A stretch of DNA of 64,000 bases from the NCBI GenBank assembly GCA_003138515.1, contig PLGG01000058.1, forward strand, positions 23,406-87,405, given 5' to 3'. The DNA comes from Acidobacteriaceae bacterium (lineage in GTDB: Bacteria > Acidobacteriota > Terriglobia > Terriglobales > Acidobacteriaceae). This document shows, piece by piece, positions 26,148-35,068 of this stretch; the first letter of the stretch is position 1, and every line of letters starts with the position of its first letter. The notes under the pieces were generated by a model. The model saw nothing but the letters and a program-made list of their open reading frames with translations. It was not told where the DNA came from and made no database searches. The translations under genes were made by a program, and so were the position numbers.

Positions 26148-26536
26148 TGGCTCTCCTTAAGGTTGCAGTCATCGGCCGGACGTGTGCGAGTCGTTTCCGG
26201 CCGGATTTCGATTCATGGCGTGCGAGGCTTTCGCGTCTTGTGGTGCGCTGTTTTCGTTTTATGCAGCTTCAAAATGCTGTGACGCTGGGAAAAGCGGCGG
26301 CCGAACTGTGCTCAGCACCTAAAAGACCGCTAACCCCAACCAAAATCAGGGGAAGCACTCGAATGGCGTACAGATCATCATTCTCGAATGGCGTACAGAA
26401 CATCATTGATGACGGATCGTAGTTTGTCTTCGTCCCATGGAAGGATTGCGGCATCATCCGTTCGGTGGAGGACACTACTCTTCGGCCCACGGACGGATGC
26501 AGGGTTCCGTCGAAAGCTTATAGAATTGTTAGCGCG
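26148..26536. promoter_or_regulatory. Divergent promoter region, TonB receptor / pentahaem cytochrome
   Basis: This 389-bp region separates the two divergent genes and must hold both promoters. Its main feature is the 25-bp tandem repeat at 26358-26407. TATAGAAT just upstream of the cytochrome ATG at 26537 could be a -10 for a short-leader transcript. GGAGAGCC lies a few bases before the receptor ATG on the minus strand, consistent with a Shine-Dalgarno site. No gene is supported here. Confidence 0.5.
26358..26407. repeat. Two tandem 25-bp direct repeats (candidate operator)
   Basis: Unit 1 (26358-26382) and unit 2 (26383-26407) share CTCGAATGGCGTACAGA, then T or A, then CATCATT, a single mismatch in 25 bp, with no gap. 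The position within the divergent promoter region, 130-180 bp from the cytochrome start, suits a regulator-binding site. Confidence 0.75.
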
Positions 26537-28762
26537 ATGCTTCCCCGCCTCTTCGCCGATCGAACCCTGCGCGCTTTTAGCAGTGTTCTGCTGATGGCTG
26601 CGGTTGCGTGCGCCGTCATTGCGTGGCGGACACGGACGGCCTATGCGGTCGACGATCCAGCTGCGCAACGTGCGCAGTACTCGCAGAGCACCGCTTCGCA
26701 TTACAACTTCCGCTTTGGGGCGGACAAGCCGTTTTTTCCTTCCAACGCCACGACGGATACAGGAGAGTTCATTGATCCGAACAGCTTTCTCACGGCAAAA
26801 TACTGCGGCCATTGCCATCAGGCTGCATATGCGCAATGGCGGCAATCGGCCCATGCGAACTCATTCCGGGCGCCTTGGTACGTCAAGAACGTGAACCTGC
26901 TGATAAAGGGAAAAGGGATCGAGTATGCGCGCCACTGCGAAGGGTGCCACAACCCCATCGCGCTGACGTCCGGGGCGATGACCCAGAATTCTCCGGTGAA
27001 TCGGAAGTTCGACGCGGACGGAATTACCTGCACAGTATGCCATTCAATCCAGAAGGTGGATACGCGCGGGACCGGCAGCTACGTGATGGGCGTACCGGCG
27101 GTGCTGGTGGACGCAGACGGCAAACCAATCTACGGAGAAGTTTCGGATAAGGAGATCCTCGCGCATCTCGATCGGCACGCTCAAGCTGTGATGAAGGACT
27201 TCTATAGCACGAGTGAATTCTGCGGTGCTTGCCATAAGGCTGCGTTGCCCAAAATGTTGAATGACTATAAGTGGCAGCGCGCGATCTTTCTTTCCGACGA
27301 GTGGCAGCAGGCTTCATTCGGGAAGCAGTCTCCGCTCCCGTTCTACGTGAAACCACAGGTGTCCACGTGCCAGACCTGCCACATGGCCGAGGAAGATATC
27401 GAGCAGCCGGATTATGGATCGCAAACTGGCAAGCTCATGTCGCACCGCTGGCTGGGCGCGAATACGGTCCTATCCAAGTACTACGGTTACGATGAGCAAC
27501 TGCAGAAGACCATCGCCTTTCTGCAAAATGGAGTTCTCAACGTCGATCTGTTCGGAATCGAGCGCAATGGCGGCAAGCTGATTGCGCCTCTCGGAACCGA
27601 ACCCTTCGACATTGCCGCTGGGGATGTTCTGACTGTTTCCGTCGTGATCCAGAACAAGGGAATCGGCCACACACTCGTGCCTGAGCAGCGCGACTTTTAC
27701 GAATGCTGGGTGGAGTTCCAGGCCAAGGACGCGGCCGGGGACACGTTGATGGACTCTGGCGCGGTGGGGCCGGACGGTGCGCTCGATCCCACGGCACACA
27801 GCTTTACGAACCGGCTGGTGAATGTTCGCGGAACACTGAACGATCTGCATCAGGTGTGGGACACGCGGGTGATCGCCTATAACAACACCATTCAGTCGGG
27901 CCGCTCGCAGATCGTGCGCTACGAGTTCAAGGTGCCGGAGAATGCCGCCGGGCCGATCACAATCACCGCCAAGGTCAACTATCGGCGCTTCAACCAGCAT
28001 TTCATCGACTTCGGCCTGGGTAAGCACTACGAACTGCCGGAGGTGGAGATGACATCGCGTATGCGGACGCTGGCGATTGGCTCGAATCCTGCGACGCCGC
28101 CCGATCCCGCGGACAATCCGGTGTGGATGCGTTGGAATAACTACGGAATTGGGCTGCTCGATGCGCAGCAGTACGCGGAGAGCGCTCGGGCATTCGAGCA
28201 AGTGGCTCAGTTGCGTCCGGATTATGTCGACGCATACACCAATGTCGCTATCGCCGACTTCTCCTGGCAACGCTACGACAGTTCACGAACTGATCTGGAG
28301 AAGGCGCTGCAGCTCGCTCCGCACAACGCGCGCGCGCTTTACTATCTGGCATTGGTTGACCGCATTCAAGGCCATCCGGACGCAGCGATCGCCGATTTGC
28401 TCGACGTGATTACGCAATTCCCCCGCTCCCGCGATGCGCACCGGGAACTGGGCTTCTCGTTCTATCAACAGCACAAATACCAGGAGGCGCGGACCGAGTA
28501 CGAGACCGTGCAGTCGATCGATCCCGATGACCTGTCCGCGCATTACATTCTTTCGATCGTCTATCGCCGGCTGGGCCTGAAGGACGATGCGGCGCGCGAG
28601 GCAGCGGCTTTTGCCGACGAGAAAGACGATCCGACTGCGAACAGCTATGCGCTGGAGTTCCTCGGCAAGCACCCCGAGGTCACGTCGGAGAGCGTTCCCT
28701 GGCATATTCATCGCAACGTGACGGCGGACAGCAATGCGCATGGCGGCGGAACTGGTCAATGA
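26537..28762 (+). CDS. Pentahaem cytochrome c fused to TPR domain
   Basis: A 741-residue periplasmic or membrane-anchored protein. The track starts at 26465; the ATG at 26537 places a hydrophobic segment (AFSSVLLMAAVACAVIAW) near the N-terminus as signal or anchor. Five CxxCH haem sites occur in order: CGHCH (about residue 90), CEGCH, CTVCH, CGACH and CQTCH. A beta-rich central domain follows, then about four TPR repeats (about 535-720). The cytochrome part resembles cytochrome c-554/NrfA-related multihaem proteins that accept electrons in the periplasm. It is coupled by ATGA to a monohaem cytochrome c, so the two probably exchange electrons. Confidence 0.88.
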   Translation: MLPRLFADRTLRAFSSVLLMAAVACAVIAWRTRTAYAVDDPAAQRAQYSQSTASHYNFRFGADKPFFPSNATTDTGEFIDPNSFLTAKYCGHCHQAAYAQWRQSAHANSFRAPWYVKNVNLLIKGKGIEYARHCEGCHNPIALTSGAMTQNSPVNRKFDADGITCTVCHSIQKVDTRGTGSYVMGVPAVLVDADGKPIYGEVSDKEILAHLDRHAQAVMKDFYSTSEFCGACHKAALPKMLNDYKWQRAIFLSDEWQQASFGKQSPLPFYVKPQVSTCQTCHMAEEDIEQPDYGSQTGKLMSHRWLGANTVLSKYYGYDEQLQKTIAFLQNGVLNVDLFGIERNGGKLIAPLGTEPFDIAAGDVLTVSVVIQNKGIGHTLVPEQRDFYECWVEFQAKDAAGDTLMDSGAVGPDGALDPTAHSFTNRLVNVRGTLNDLHQVWDTRVIAYNNTIQSGRSQIVRYEFKVPENAAGPITITAKVNYRRFNQHFIDFGLGKHYELPEVEMTSRMRTLAIGSNPATPPDPADNPVWMRWNNYGIGLLDAQQYAESARAFEQVAQLRPDYVDAYTNVAIADFSWQRYDSSRTDLEKALQLAPHNARALYYLALVDRIQGHPDAAIADLLDVITQFPRSRDAHRELGFSFYQQHKYQEARTEYETVQSIDPDDLSAHYILSIVYRRLGLKDDAAREAAAFADEKDDPTANSYALEFLGKHPEVTSESVPWHIHRNVTADSNAHGGGTGQ

Positions 28763-29103
28763 GATTGCTGCTGTCTGTCGCTGTACTCATTCTGGCTTTT
28801 TCTTCTTTCGCGATTGCTTCCTCGCGCAGCCAGCGGGCGCACGGCGCGGCTGTCTTCAGCGCGAGCGGATGCCAGCACTGTCATAGCATAGGAGGCGTCG
28901 GCGGGCACAAGGGGCCCGATCTGTCGGGCGTGGGAAGAAGGAAATCCAAGGCCGAAATGCGACAGCAAATCGTTTTCGGCAGCAAAGTGATGCCTGCATT
29001 CGGAGACGATCTTGAGCCGGGCGAACTGAAGGATCTGATCGCCTACCTGAAATCGTGCCGTGAGAAGCCGGCAAACACCCAGCACGTCTCCACCCCAAAC
29101 TAA
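28759..29103 (+). CDS. Class I cytochrome c
   Basis: A 114-residue monohaem cytochrome: signal peptide (MRLLLSVAVLILAFSSFAIA), haem attachment at CQHCH (residue 38), and the axial Met in KVMPAF (Met78). GPDLSGVGRRK and LIAYLKS are standard class I elements. The ATG overlaps the stop of the pentahaem gene, so the two are translated together. It probably passes electrons between the multihaem protein and a membrane oxidase or other acceptor. It converges with the aminotransferase gene 17 bp downstream. Confidence 0.92.
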   Translation: MRLLLSVAVLILAFSSFAIASSRSQRAHGAAVFSASGCQHCHSIGGVGGHKGPDLSGVGRRKSKAEMRQQIVFGSKVMPAFGDDLEPGELKDLIAYLKSCREKPANTQHVSTPN

Positions 29104-29120
29104 GGTCTAAGGCGGTCAAT

Positions 29121-30242
29121 TCAAGCAGCGCAGGAAATCGCCTCGCGCAGTGCGTCTGCTACCTCCCGCTGCTGGCCGGGCGTGATGCGGTTGAAGAATG
29201 GAAGAGCCAGCGTGCGCCATGCGATGGATTCAGTGAGAGAGAAATCGCCCAGATCGGCCGCGCTCGAAGCGCGCCATGCAGGCTGCAGATGGATGGGTGC
29301 GAAGTAGCGGCCCGTGGCTATTCCCTGCCGGAGAAGTGCGGCCTGGACTCTTTCGCGGCCGGCGCCTTCAGGCAGGCGAACGACATAGACAAACCAACTG
29401 AGCTCGCGGCGCGGAAGCAGGAGAGGCGGACGCTCGAGACCGGGCACATCCGCGAGAAGGGCATCGTAACGCCCGGCGGCCTGGCGACGGAGAGGTAGGA
29501 TCTCATCGATTCGCCGCAACTGAACGCGGCCAAGAGCGCAAGCCAGCTCCGAAAGCCGATAGTTGTAGCCGGGCTCGGCGTGGTCGAGCCAATCGATGTT
29601 CGAATCGCGGCCCTGGTTTCTGAGCCGGCGCAGGCGCGCGGCGTGCGCTGGATCGCGGGCCAGTATCGCACCGCCCTCCCCGGTGGTGATCTGTTTGTTG
29701 GGGTAGAAACCGAGAACGGCGAGATCGCCGAAGCTGCCGGCGATGCGCCCATCGAAGCGCGCACCGATTGCCTCGGATGCGTCTTCAATGAGCGCCAAAT
29801 GATGGCGATTCGCAAGATCCTTGAGCACGTCCATTTGCGCGGGAATGCCGAAGGTGTGAACTGCAAGAATGGCGCGCGTGCGCGGAGAAATGGCGTGCTC
29901 GACGGCAGCGGGGTCAAGGTTCAGCGTGACGGGATCAATCTCGACAAGGACGGGCGTGGCGCGCACCTGGAGCACTGAGTTGACCACGGCCACGAAAGTA
30001 AATGAAGGAAGGATAACCTCGTCGCCCTCGCCAATCCCGAGCGCGAGCAACGCCAGATGGAGGCCTGCGGTGCCGGAACTAACGGCTACTGCATCCTCCA
30101 CGCGGTGATAGGCGGCTAGCTTCGATTCGAAGGCGGCGAGCTCCGGCCCCAGGCTGAGATGCGGCGTGCGCAGAACGGCAGTGACTGCCGCGATCTCCGC
30201 CGAGGTAATGTCAGGCGCCGAGAGAGGAATGCGTGCGGTCAT
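29121..30242 (-). CDS. DegT/DnrJ/EryC1/StrS sugar aminotransferase
   Basis: A 373-residue PLP enzyme that aminates keto-sugar nucleotides. SGTAGLHLALLALGIGEGDEV, ILPSFTFVAVVNSVL, EDASEAIGARFDG and GFYPNKQITTGEGG (with the PLP Lys) are the family hallmarks, and YNYRLSELACALGRVQL fits the substrate region. Its start overlaps the stop of the upstream epimerase gene by 4 bp, so the pair are co-translated. With a NeuC/LegG-like epimerase this suggests a LegC-like step in making a nonulosonic or other di-amino sugar, but the remaining pathway genes are absent here. The general family is secure; the sugar is not. Confidence 0.9.
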   Translation of the reverse strand: MTARIPLSAPDITSAEIAAVTAVLRTPHLSLGPELAAFESKLAAYHRVEDAVAVSSGTAGLHLALLALGIGEGDEVILPSFTFVAVVNSVLQVRATPVLVEIDPVTLNLDPAAVEHAISPRTRAILAVHTFGIPAQMDVLKDLANRHHLALIEDASEAIGARFDGRIAGSFGDLAVLGFYPNKQITTGEGGAILARDPAHAARLRRLRNQGRDSNIDWLDHAEPGYNYRLSELACALGRVQLRRIDEILPLRRQAAGRYDALLADVPGLERPPLLLPRRELSWFVYVVRLPEGAGRERVQAALLRQGIATGRYFAPIHLQPAWRASSAADLGDFSLTESIAWRTLALPFFNRITPGQQREVADALREAISCAA

Positions 30243-31465
30243 GAGCGTTCCTGTTGGGCCGATTCGGCAGGGGAGGGAAGCGGCGCAGGCTGCTTGATGA
30301 GAAGGCCGTCGAGCGGAACGGAAGCTAGCACGCGAGCGATGGTCTCAGCAGCAGTGCCATCGCCATAGGGATTAACCATATCGGCAAGACTCTCGCGGAA
30401 GGCAGGACTGAGAGCGCGATCGAGCGCAGCACGGATGGCGGAAGTTTCAGCGGGAACATCGATCACGTTTCGCGCTCGTTCACGGCCTTGCTGGCGAATG
30501 CCCGCGTTCACGACAGGTAAAGCGAAGGATGCCGCCTCCATGATGCCGCTGGAGGAGTTGCCAACGAGCGCGTCGGCGTGCTTGAGAAGACTCCAGTAGG
30601 TAACAGCGTCGAGATTGACGAAGACGTGAGTGTGCGCGCGCGCTGCCGCAAGAGATCGGGCGCGCTCAATGAGCGCGAGACCGCCGGCATCGGCATTCGG
30701 GTAAACGAAGATGATTTGCCCCGGCGCATGGGTGAGTGCGGCGAAGAACGCATCCGCTTCAGCGTTAGTGTCGCGGAGGATGGTAACGGGATGCCACGCG
30801 GCGACAAGCGTGGGCGGCCTGAGCGAAAGGCCCAGGCGCGCTTCCAGAGTCGCGCGATCGAGCAGCGTTGAGCGGCGCAGGTGATCGAGCGAGGGAGCTC
30901 CAGCGCGGTGCACGCGCCAGGGCTCTTCGCCCATAGCGATGACGCGGAGGCGCGCGGTTTCTGTGGACGTAAAGTGAACGTGCGCTAGCTTGGTCAAAGC
31001 GTTGCGCACTGCGTCGTCAATGGCGCCCTGGCTTACCTCGCCGCCTTCGATGTGGGCGATGGGAATACGCAGAGCCAGAGCCGTCGCGGCAGGGGCCAGC
31101 ATTTCGTAGCGGTCGGCGATGAGCAGCAGCAGGTCGGGCCGCCACGCGGTGAGTGCATCGGCAAGGCCCAAAATGGCCACGCCAATCGTCTTGGCCATTC
31201 CAGTGTCAGTGTCGGAGCTGAGCAGGCATTCGATGCGCGCCCGGATGGGAAAGCCATCGCGCTCGATCTCCTTGAGCGTGTTTCCGAATTGCGGCGAAAG
31301 ATGCGGTCCGAGAGCGAACACGCCCAGTTCAATTTGAGGGTGGACGGCAAGCTCGCGCAGCGGCCAATAGAGATGGCTGTAGTCAGCGCGCGAGGTGGAG
31401 ACGACGCCGATGCGGCGCCGCGCGCCAGGCGTTGCAGGCTGCCCGGGAAATCCGCGTCCGTTCAC
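30239..31465 (-). CDS. UDP-N-acetylglucosamine 2-epimerase (hydrolysing), NeuC/LegG type
   Basis: A protein of about 408 residues in the NeuC branch of the 2-epimerase family, which epimerises and hydrolyses UDP-HexNAc. RRIGVVSTSRADYSHLYWPL is the NeuC N-terminus; DLLLLIADRYEMLAPA, IPIAHIEGGEVSQGAIDDAVR and LVGNSSSGIMEA are the other conserved blocks. The ORF track runs back to 32200 by read-through on the wrong side of the promoter. Plausible starts are GTG 31465 or GTG 31486; a minus-strand TATACT (31498-31493) lies just before, so 31486 would be nearly leaderless. It overlaps degT by ATGA. Confidence 0.88.
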   Translation of the reverse strand: MNGRGFPGQPATPGARRRIGVVSTSRADYSHLYWPLRELAVHPQIELGVFALGPHLSPQFGNTLKEIERDGFPIRARIECLLSSDTDTGMAKTIGVAILGLADALTAWRPDLLLLIADRYEMLAPAATALALRIPIAHIEGGEVSQGAIDDAVRNALTKLAHVHFTSTETARLRVIAMGEEPWRVHRAGAPSLDHLRRSTLLDRATLEARLGLSLRPPTLVAAWHPVTILRDTNAEADAFFAALTHAPGQIIFVYPNADAGGLALIERARSLAAARAHTHVFVNLDAVTYWSLLKHADALVGNSSSGIMEAASFALPVVNAGIRQQGRERARNVIDVPAETSAIRAALDRALSPAFRESLADMVNPYGDGTAAETIARVLASVPLDGLLIKQPAPLPSPAESAQQERS

Positions 31466-31621
31466 TTGATTTTGGGGCGCAAGCACAGGAGAAGTATAAA
31501 TTGATTGCTCGACAACGCCTGCTTGCACGGGATGCGAGCCGCTCAGCCACAGGGCCTCGCGCTCGCGTACACTGGATGGTTCCGCGATGAGGGGAGAGTT
31601 GCATCCGTGAGTGGAAGAACA

Positions 31622-34600
31622 ATGCGGGGAGTTGGGTTGTGCGCGATTGCAGTTCTTGCGGGCATGCCGGCACTCTGCGCGCCGCAGAAGCACTTCGACG
31701 CAGAGGCGATCCAGTTGAACAATCGAGGCGTGGCGCTGATGGGCCAGCAGTTCACCGAGCGTGCCGCGGAGAGCTTTGCCGATGCATTCAAGAAGGACCC
31801 GGGGCTGGCGCAGGCGGCGATCAACGAGGGTATTGCGCTGCTGTCGGAACAGAAGCTGGACCAAGCTAAAGAGTGGTTCCAGAAGGCCATTGCGGTTGAT
31901 CCAAAGAATCCGCAGGCATGGTACAACCTGGGACTGGCGCAGCACGGGGGCAATGAGCTCAAGGGTGCTCTGGCCAGCTTTCAAGAGGCGGCGAAGCTCG
32001 ATCCCCGAGATGCGGACTCTTGGTATTTTGAAGGCGCCTGCTACCAGGAAATGCGGCACTTCGACGAGGCCATCGTGACCTTCGAGAAGACCCTGGAAAT
32101 CAACCCGCTGCATGCGTCGGCGGAGTTCGGACTTGCGCGGTTGCTGCAACGCACGGGTCGCACAGCAGAGGCGAAGGAGCACTTTGCGCGTTTTCAACAT
32201 TTGACGAGCACCAAGATTTCATCCGCATTGGGGCTGTCTTACGGCGAGCAGGGGCATTATTCGACAGTGACGGCAGTCGAAGAGCCGGAAACGATCCAGC
32301 ACGCGATGATTCCGGTGCGGCTTGTGGCGCAGCCAATAGTCGCGCCTCGCTCTGCAGGGGCTTCGTCGTGGACCACGACCGGCGGGGCATGCATGATCGA
32401 TGCGATGGGCTCGGGGCAGATGGACCTTGTGCTGATGCAAGCGGGCGCACAGGCCATACGCATCCTGCACAATCGTGGCGGCGGCAGCTTTGAGGAACTG
32501 GATACGGCGACAATGGGTCTGGCGGCGCACGGCCATGCAGTGGCATGCGCCGTTGGCGATTACGACGGCGATGGATTGAACGACCTGGCTGTGGCTCTGG
32601 AGGATCGAGTACTGCTATTTCACAATCTCGGTCACGGGCAATTCAAAGACGTCACGGCCCAATCGGCACTTTTGCCGCGCAACCGCCCATCGGGCATTAC
32701 GTTTGTGGATTATGACCACGATGGCGATCTGGATCTTCTTCTGACTGGTGCGCCGTTGAAGCCGGGCGATGCGTCCAATGTTCTGTGGCGCAACAATGGC
32801 GACGGGACGTTCACCGAGCAAACGGAGCCGACCGGGCTGGGCGGAAGCGGCAAGACCGCGGCAGCAATCCTGACCGATTTCAATAACGATCGCGCCGTGG
32901 ACCTTGCGGTGACCGGCGATGGACCTTCGCCTCTGATCTACGTGAATCCGCGCGAAGGCAAGTATCCCCAGCAGCCGCTGTACGCGAATGTGAAGCTTCC
33001 GCCAACAGTTGGCATTGCGGTCCTCGACTACAACAAAGATGGCTGGATGGACATTGCGGTGACGCACGCCGGTGCGCCGGGGCTCACGCTGTGGCGAAAC
33101 GTTGAAGGGCCGGATCACATTGGGCGGCGCTTTGAGCGCGTTGCGTTGCCACTCATTGGAGCAGTGCGCGGATGGGGCCTGACGCCGGTCGACATCGACA
33201 ACGATGGCTGGATTGACCTGGCAGCGATTGTGGAGACAAAGGCCGGCCCGCGGCTGAAGGTCTTCCGCAATCGCGGCGATGGCAGTTTCGAGGACGTGAG
33301 CCATGCGCTTGGACTGGACAGCGTGCGGCTGGCGGCGCCGCGCGGACTGATTGCCGCCGATCTTGACGGCGATGGCGCGCCCGATTTGATCGTGACCCAG
33401 GAAAATGCGCCTCCTGTCCTGCTGCGCAACGAAGGCGCAAACAAGAATCACGTTCTGCGCCTCGACCTGACCGGCTTTGCCGACAACAAGACGGCGCTGG
33501 GAGTGAAGGTGGAGGTATTTGCCAACGGACTTTGGCAGAAGTGGGAGCTTGCCGGCGCGTCGGGCTACCAAACGCAGGCGCCGCCGCAGATTCTTGTGGG
33601 CCTCGGCGACGCGCCAGGCGTCGACTTGCTGAGAATTCTGTGGCCCACTGGCGTGTTGCAGGACGAGATCGACCTGCCTCATCAGCAGGTGATCGCGATG
33701 AAAGAGGCGGACCGTCGCGGCAGCTCGTGTCCCGTACTGTTCGCGTGGGACGGCCATCGCTACAGATTCGTGACCGACGTGATTGGAGCGTCTGTGGTGG
33801 GGCACTGGTTCACGCCCACGCGGCGGAACACGCCGAATCCCGGCGAGTGGGTGAAGATCGACGGTGCGAATGCCGCGCTGGTGAACGGCAAGGTCAGTGT
33901 GCGCTTTATGGAGCCGATGGAGGAGGTGAACTACATCGACCAATTGCGCATGGTCGCGGTCGATCATCCGGAAGATGTGGAGGTGAATCCCGACGAGCGA
34001 TTCCTCGACGATCCGCCCTTTGCTTCGGGCCACGTTGTGGCGAGTGAAGCGACCCGTTTGCCAGTAGGCGCGTGGGATGGCGACGGGCGCGATGCACTCG
34101 ACCACCTAAGCCGCCGCGATCACGTGTTTGCCAGCGGATTTACGGCGCTGCCTTACGACGGATTTGCCAACCTGCACGCGCTGACGCTTGACCTTGGTCA
34201 AATCAAACCGGAATCACCGCTGCGGCTTCTGATGACCGGCTATGTGAACTATTTCAGTGCGACTTCGCTCTATGCCGCGTGGCAGGCGGGGTTGAAGGAA
34301 ATTCCGCCGTACGTCGAAGCGCAGCTCCCCAACGGCACCTGGCAGCGAATCCCGGGCGATGCGGGATTTCCGGCCGGGTTGGAGCGGACGATCGTGGTGG
34401 ACCTGACGGGCAAACTGCCGGCGGGAACGCGGCGCATTCGGCTGATGACGAATCTGCAGATTTTCTGGGACCAGGTGCTGATCGACCAAAGCTCGGGCGC
34501 GCAGACGCGGACAACGGAGATTCCGCTGGCAAGCGCCATACTGCGCTTCCGCGGCTATCCAAAGCAGATTGAAGCCGCGAGCCCGGGCGATCTGGACTAC

Positions 34601-35068
34601 GACTACAATCTCGTGAGCTTGACGGGACCCTTTCAGCGAGAGCGTGGCGACTACACGCACTTTGGCGACGTGACCCCGCTGCTCAAGACCATCGACGACA
34701 GGTTTGTTGTGTTCGGCAGTGGCGAGGAGATTGCAGCGGAATTCGACGCAGAGAAGCTGCCCGCTTTGCCAGCACATTGGAAACGCGATTACTTTTTCTA
34801 CGCCAATGGGTTCGTGAAAGACATGGATTGGTGGGATGCGTCGCCCTTCACAGTGGCACAAATGCCGTTTCACGGCATGAGCACGTATCCGTATCCGGCG
34901 GGCGAGAAGTATCCCGACGATTCGGCCTCGCTCGACTACCGGTTGAACTGGAACGACCGATTTGAGTCGGGGAATCCTGTGCGATCGTATCGATTCAACT
35001 ATCAACTGCTGCCGTCGGCTCCTCCAGGAATCGGAACGCCGCAATCGCCACCTGGAACGCAGCGATGA
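31622..35068 (+). CDS. TPR plus FG-GAP/ASPIC-UnbV secreted protein with novel C-terminal region
   Basis: A 1148-residue exported protein. A signal peptide (MRGVGLCAIAVLAGMPALCA) is followed by about five TPR repeats (about 20-200), six VCBS calcium loops such as DYDGDGLNDLAV and DYNKDGWMDIAV (about 280-610), an ASPIC/UnbV-like block (about 610-690), and about 450 residues that I do not recognise, starting SCPVLFAWDGHRYRFVTD. That tail is beta-rich with repeated W and Y. The ATG at 31622 has GGAAG 6 nt upstream (alternative GTG 31607); the track start at 31505 is too early. Its stop overlaps the amidase start. Confidence 0.82.
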   Translation: MRGVGLCAIAVLAGMPALCAPQKHFDAEAIQLNNRGVALMGQQFTERAAESFADAFKKDPGLAQAAINEGIALLSEQKLDQAKEWFQKAIAVDPKNPQAWYNLGLAQHGGNELKGALASFQEAAKLDPRDADSWYFEGACYQEMRHFDEAIVTFEKTLEINPLHASAEFGLARLLQRTGRTAEAKEHFARFQHLTSTKISSALGLSYGEQGHYSTVTAVEEPETIQHAMIPVRLVAQPIVAPRSAGASSWTTTGGACMIDAMGSGQMDLVLMQAGAQAIRILHNRGGGSFEELDTATMGLAAHGHAVACAVGDYDGDGLNDLAVALEDRVLLFHNLGHGQFKDVTAQSALLPRNRPSGITFVDYDHDGDLDLLLTGAPLKPGDASNVLWRNNGDGTFTEQTEPTGLGGSGKTAAAILTDFNNDRAVDLAVTGDGPSPLIYVNPREGKYPQQPLYANVKLPPTVGIAVLDYNKDGWMDIAVTHAGAPGLTLWRNVEGPDHIGRRFERVALPLIGAVRGWGLTPVDIDNDGWIDLAAIVETKAGPRLKVFRNRGDGSFEDVSHALGLDSVRLAAPRGLIAADLDGDGAPDLIVTQENAPPVLLRNEGANKNHVLRLDLTGFADNKTALGVKVEVFANGLWQKWELAGASGYQTQAPPQILVGLGDAPGVDLLRILWPTGVLQDEIDLPHQQVIAMKEADRRGSSCPVLFAWDGHRYRFVTDVIGASVVGHWFTPTRRNTPNPGEWVKIDGANAALVNGKVSVRFMEPMEEVNYIDQLRMVAVDHPEDVEVNPDERFLDDPPFASGHVVASEATRLPVGAWDGDGRDALDHLSRRDHVFASGFTALPYDGFANLHALTLDLGQIKPESPLRLLMTGYVNYFSATSLYAAWQAGLKEIPPYVEAQLPNGTWQRIPGDAGFPAGLERTIVVDLTGKLPAGTRRIRLMTNLQIFWDQVLIDQSSGAQTRTTEIPLASAILRFRGYPKQIEAASPGDLDYDYNLVSLTGPFQRERGDYTHFGDVTPLLKTIDDRFVVFGSGEEIAAEFDAEKLPALPAHWKRDYFFYANGFVKDMDWWDASPFTVAQMPFHGMSTYPYPAGEKYPDDSASLDYRLNWNDRFESGNPVRSYRFNYQLLPSAPPGIGTPQSPPGTQR

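Noticed and set aside
32615-34105. 496-codon minus-strand ORF
   Set aside because: Antisense to the FG-GAP protein; its calcium-loop repeats on the plus strand prove the coding strand.
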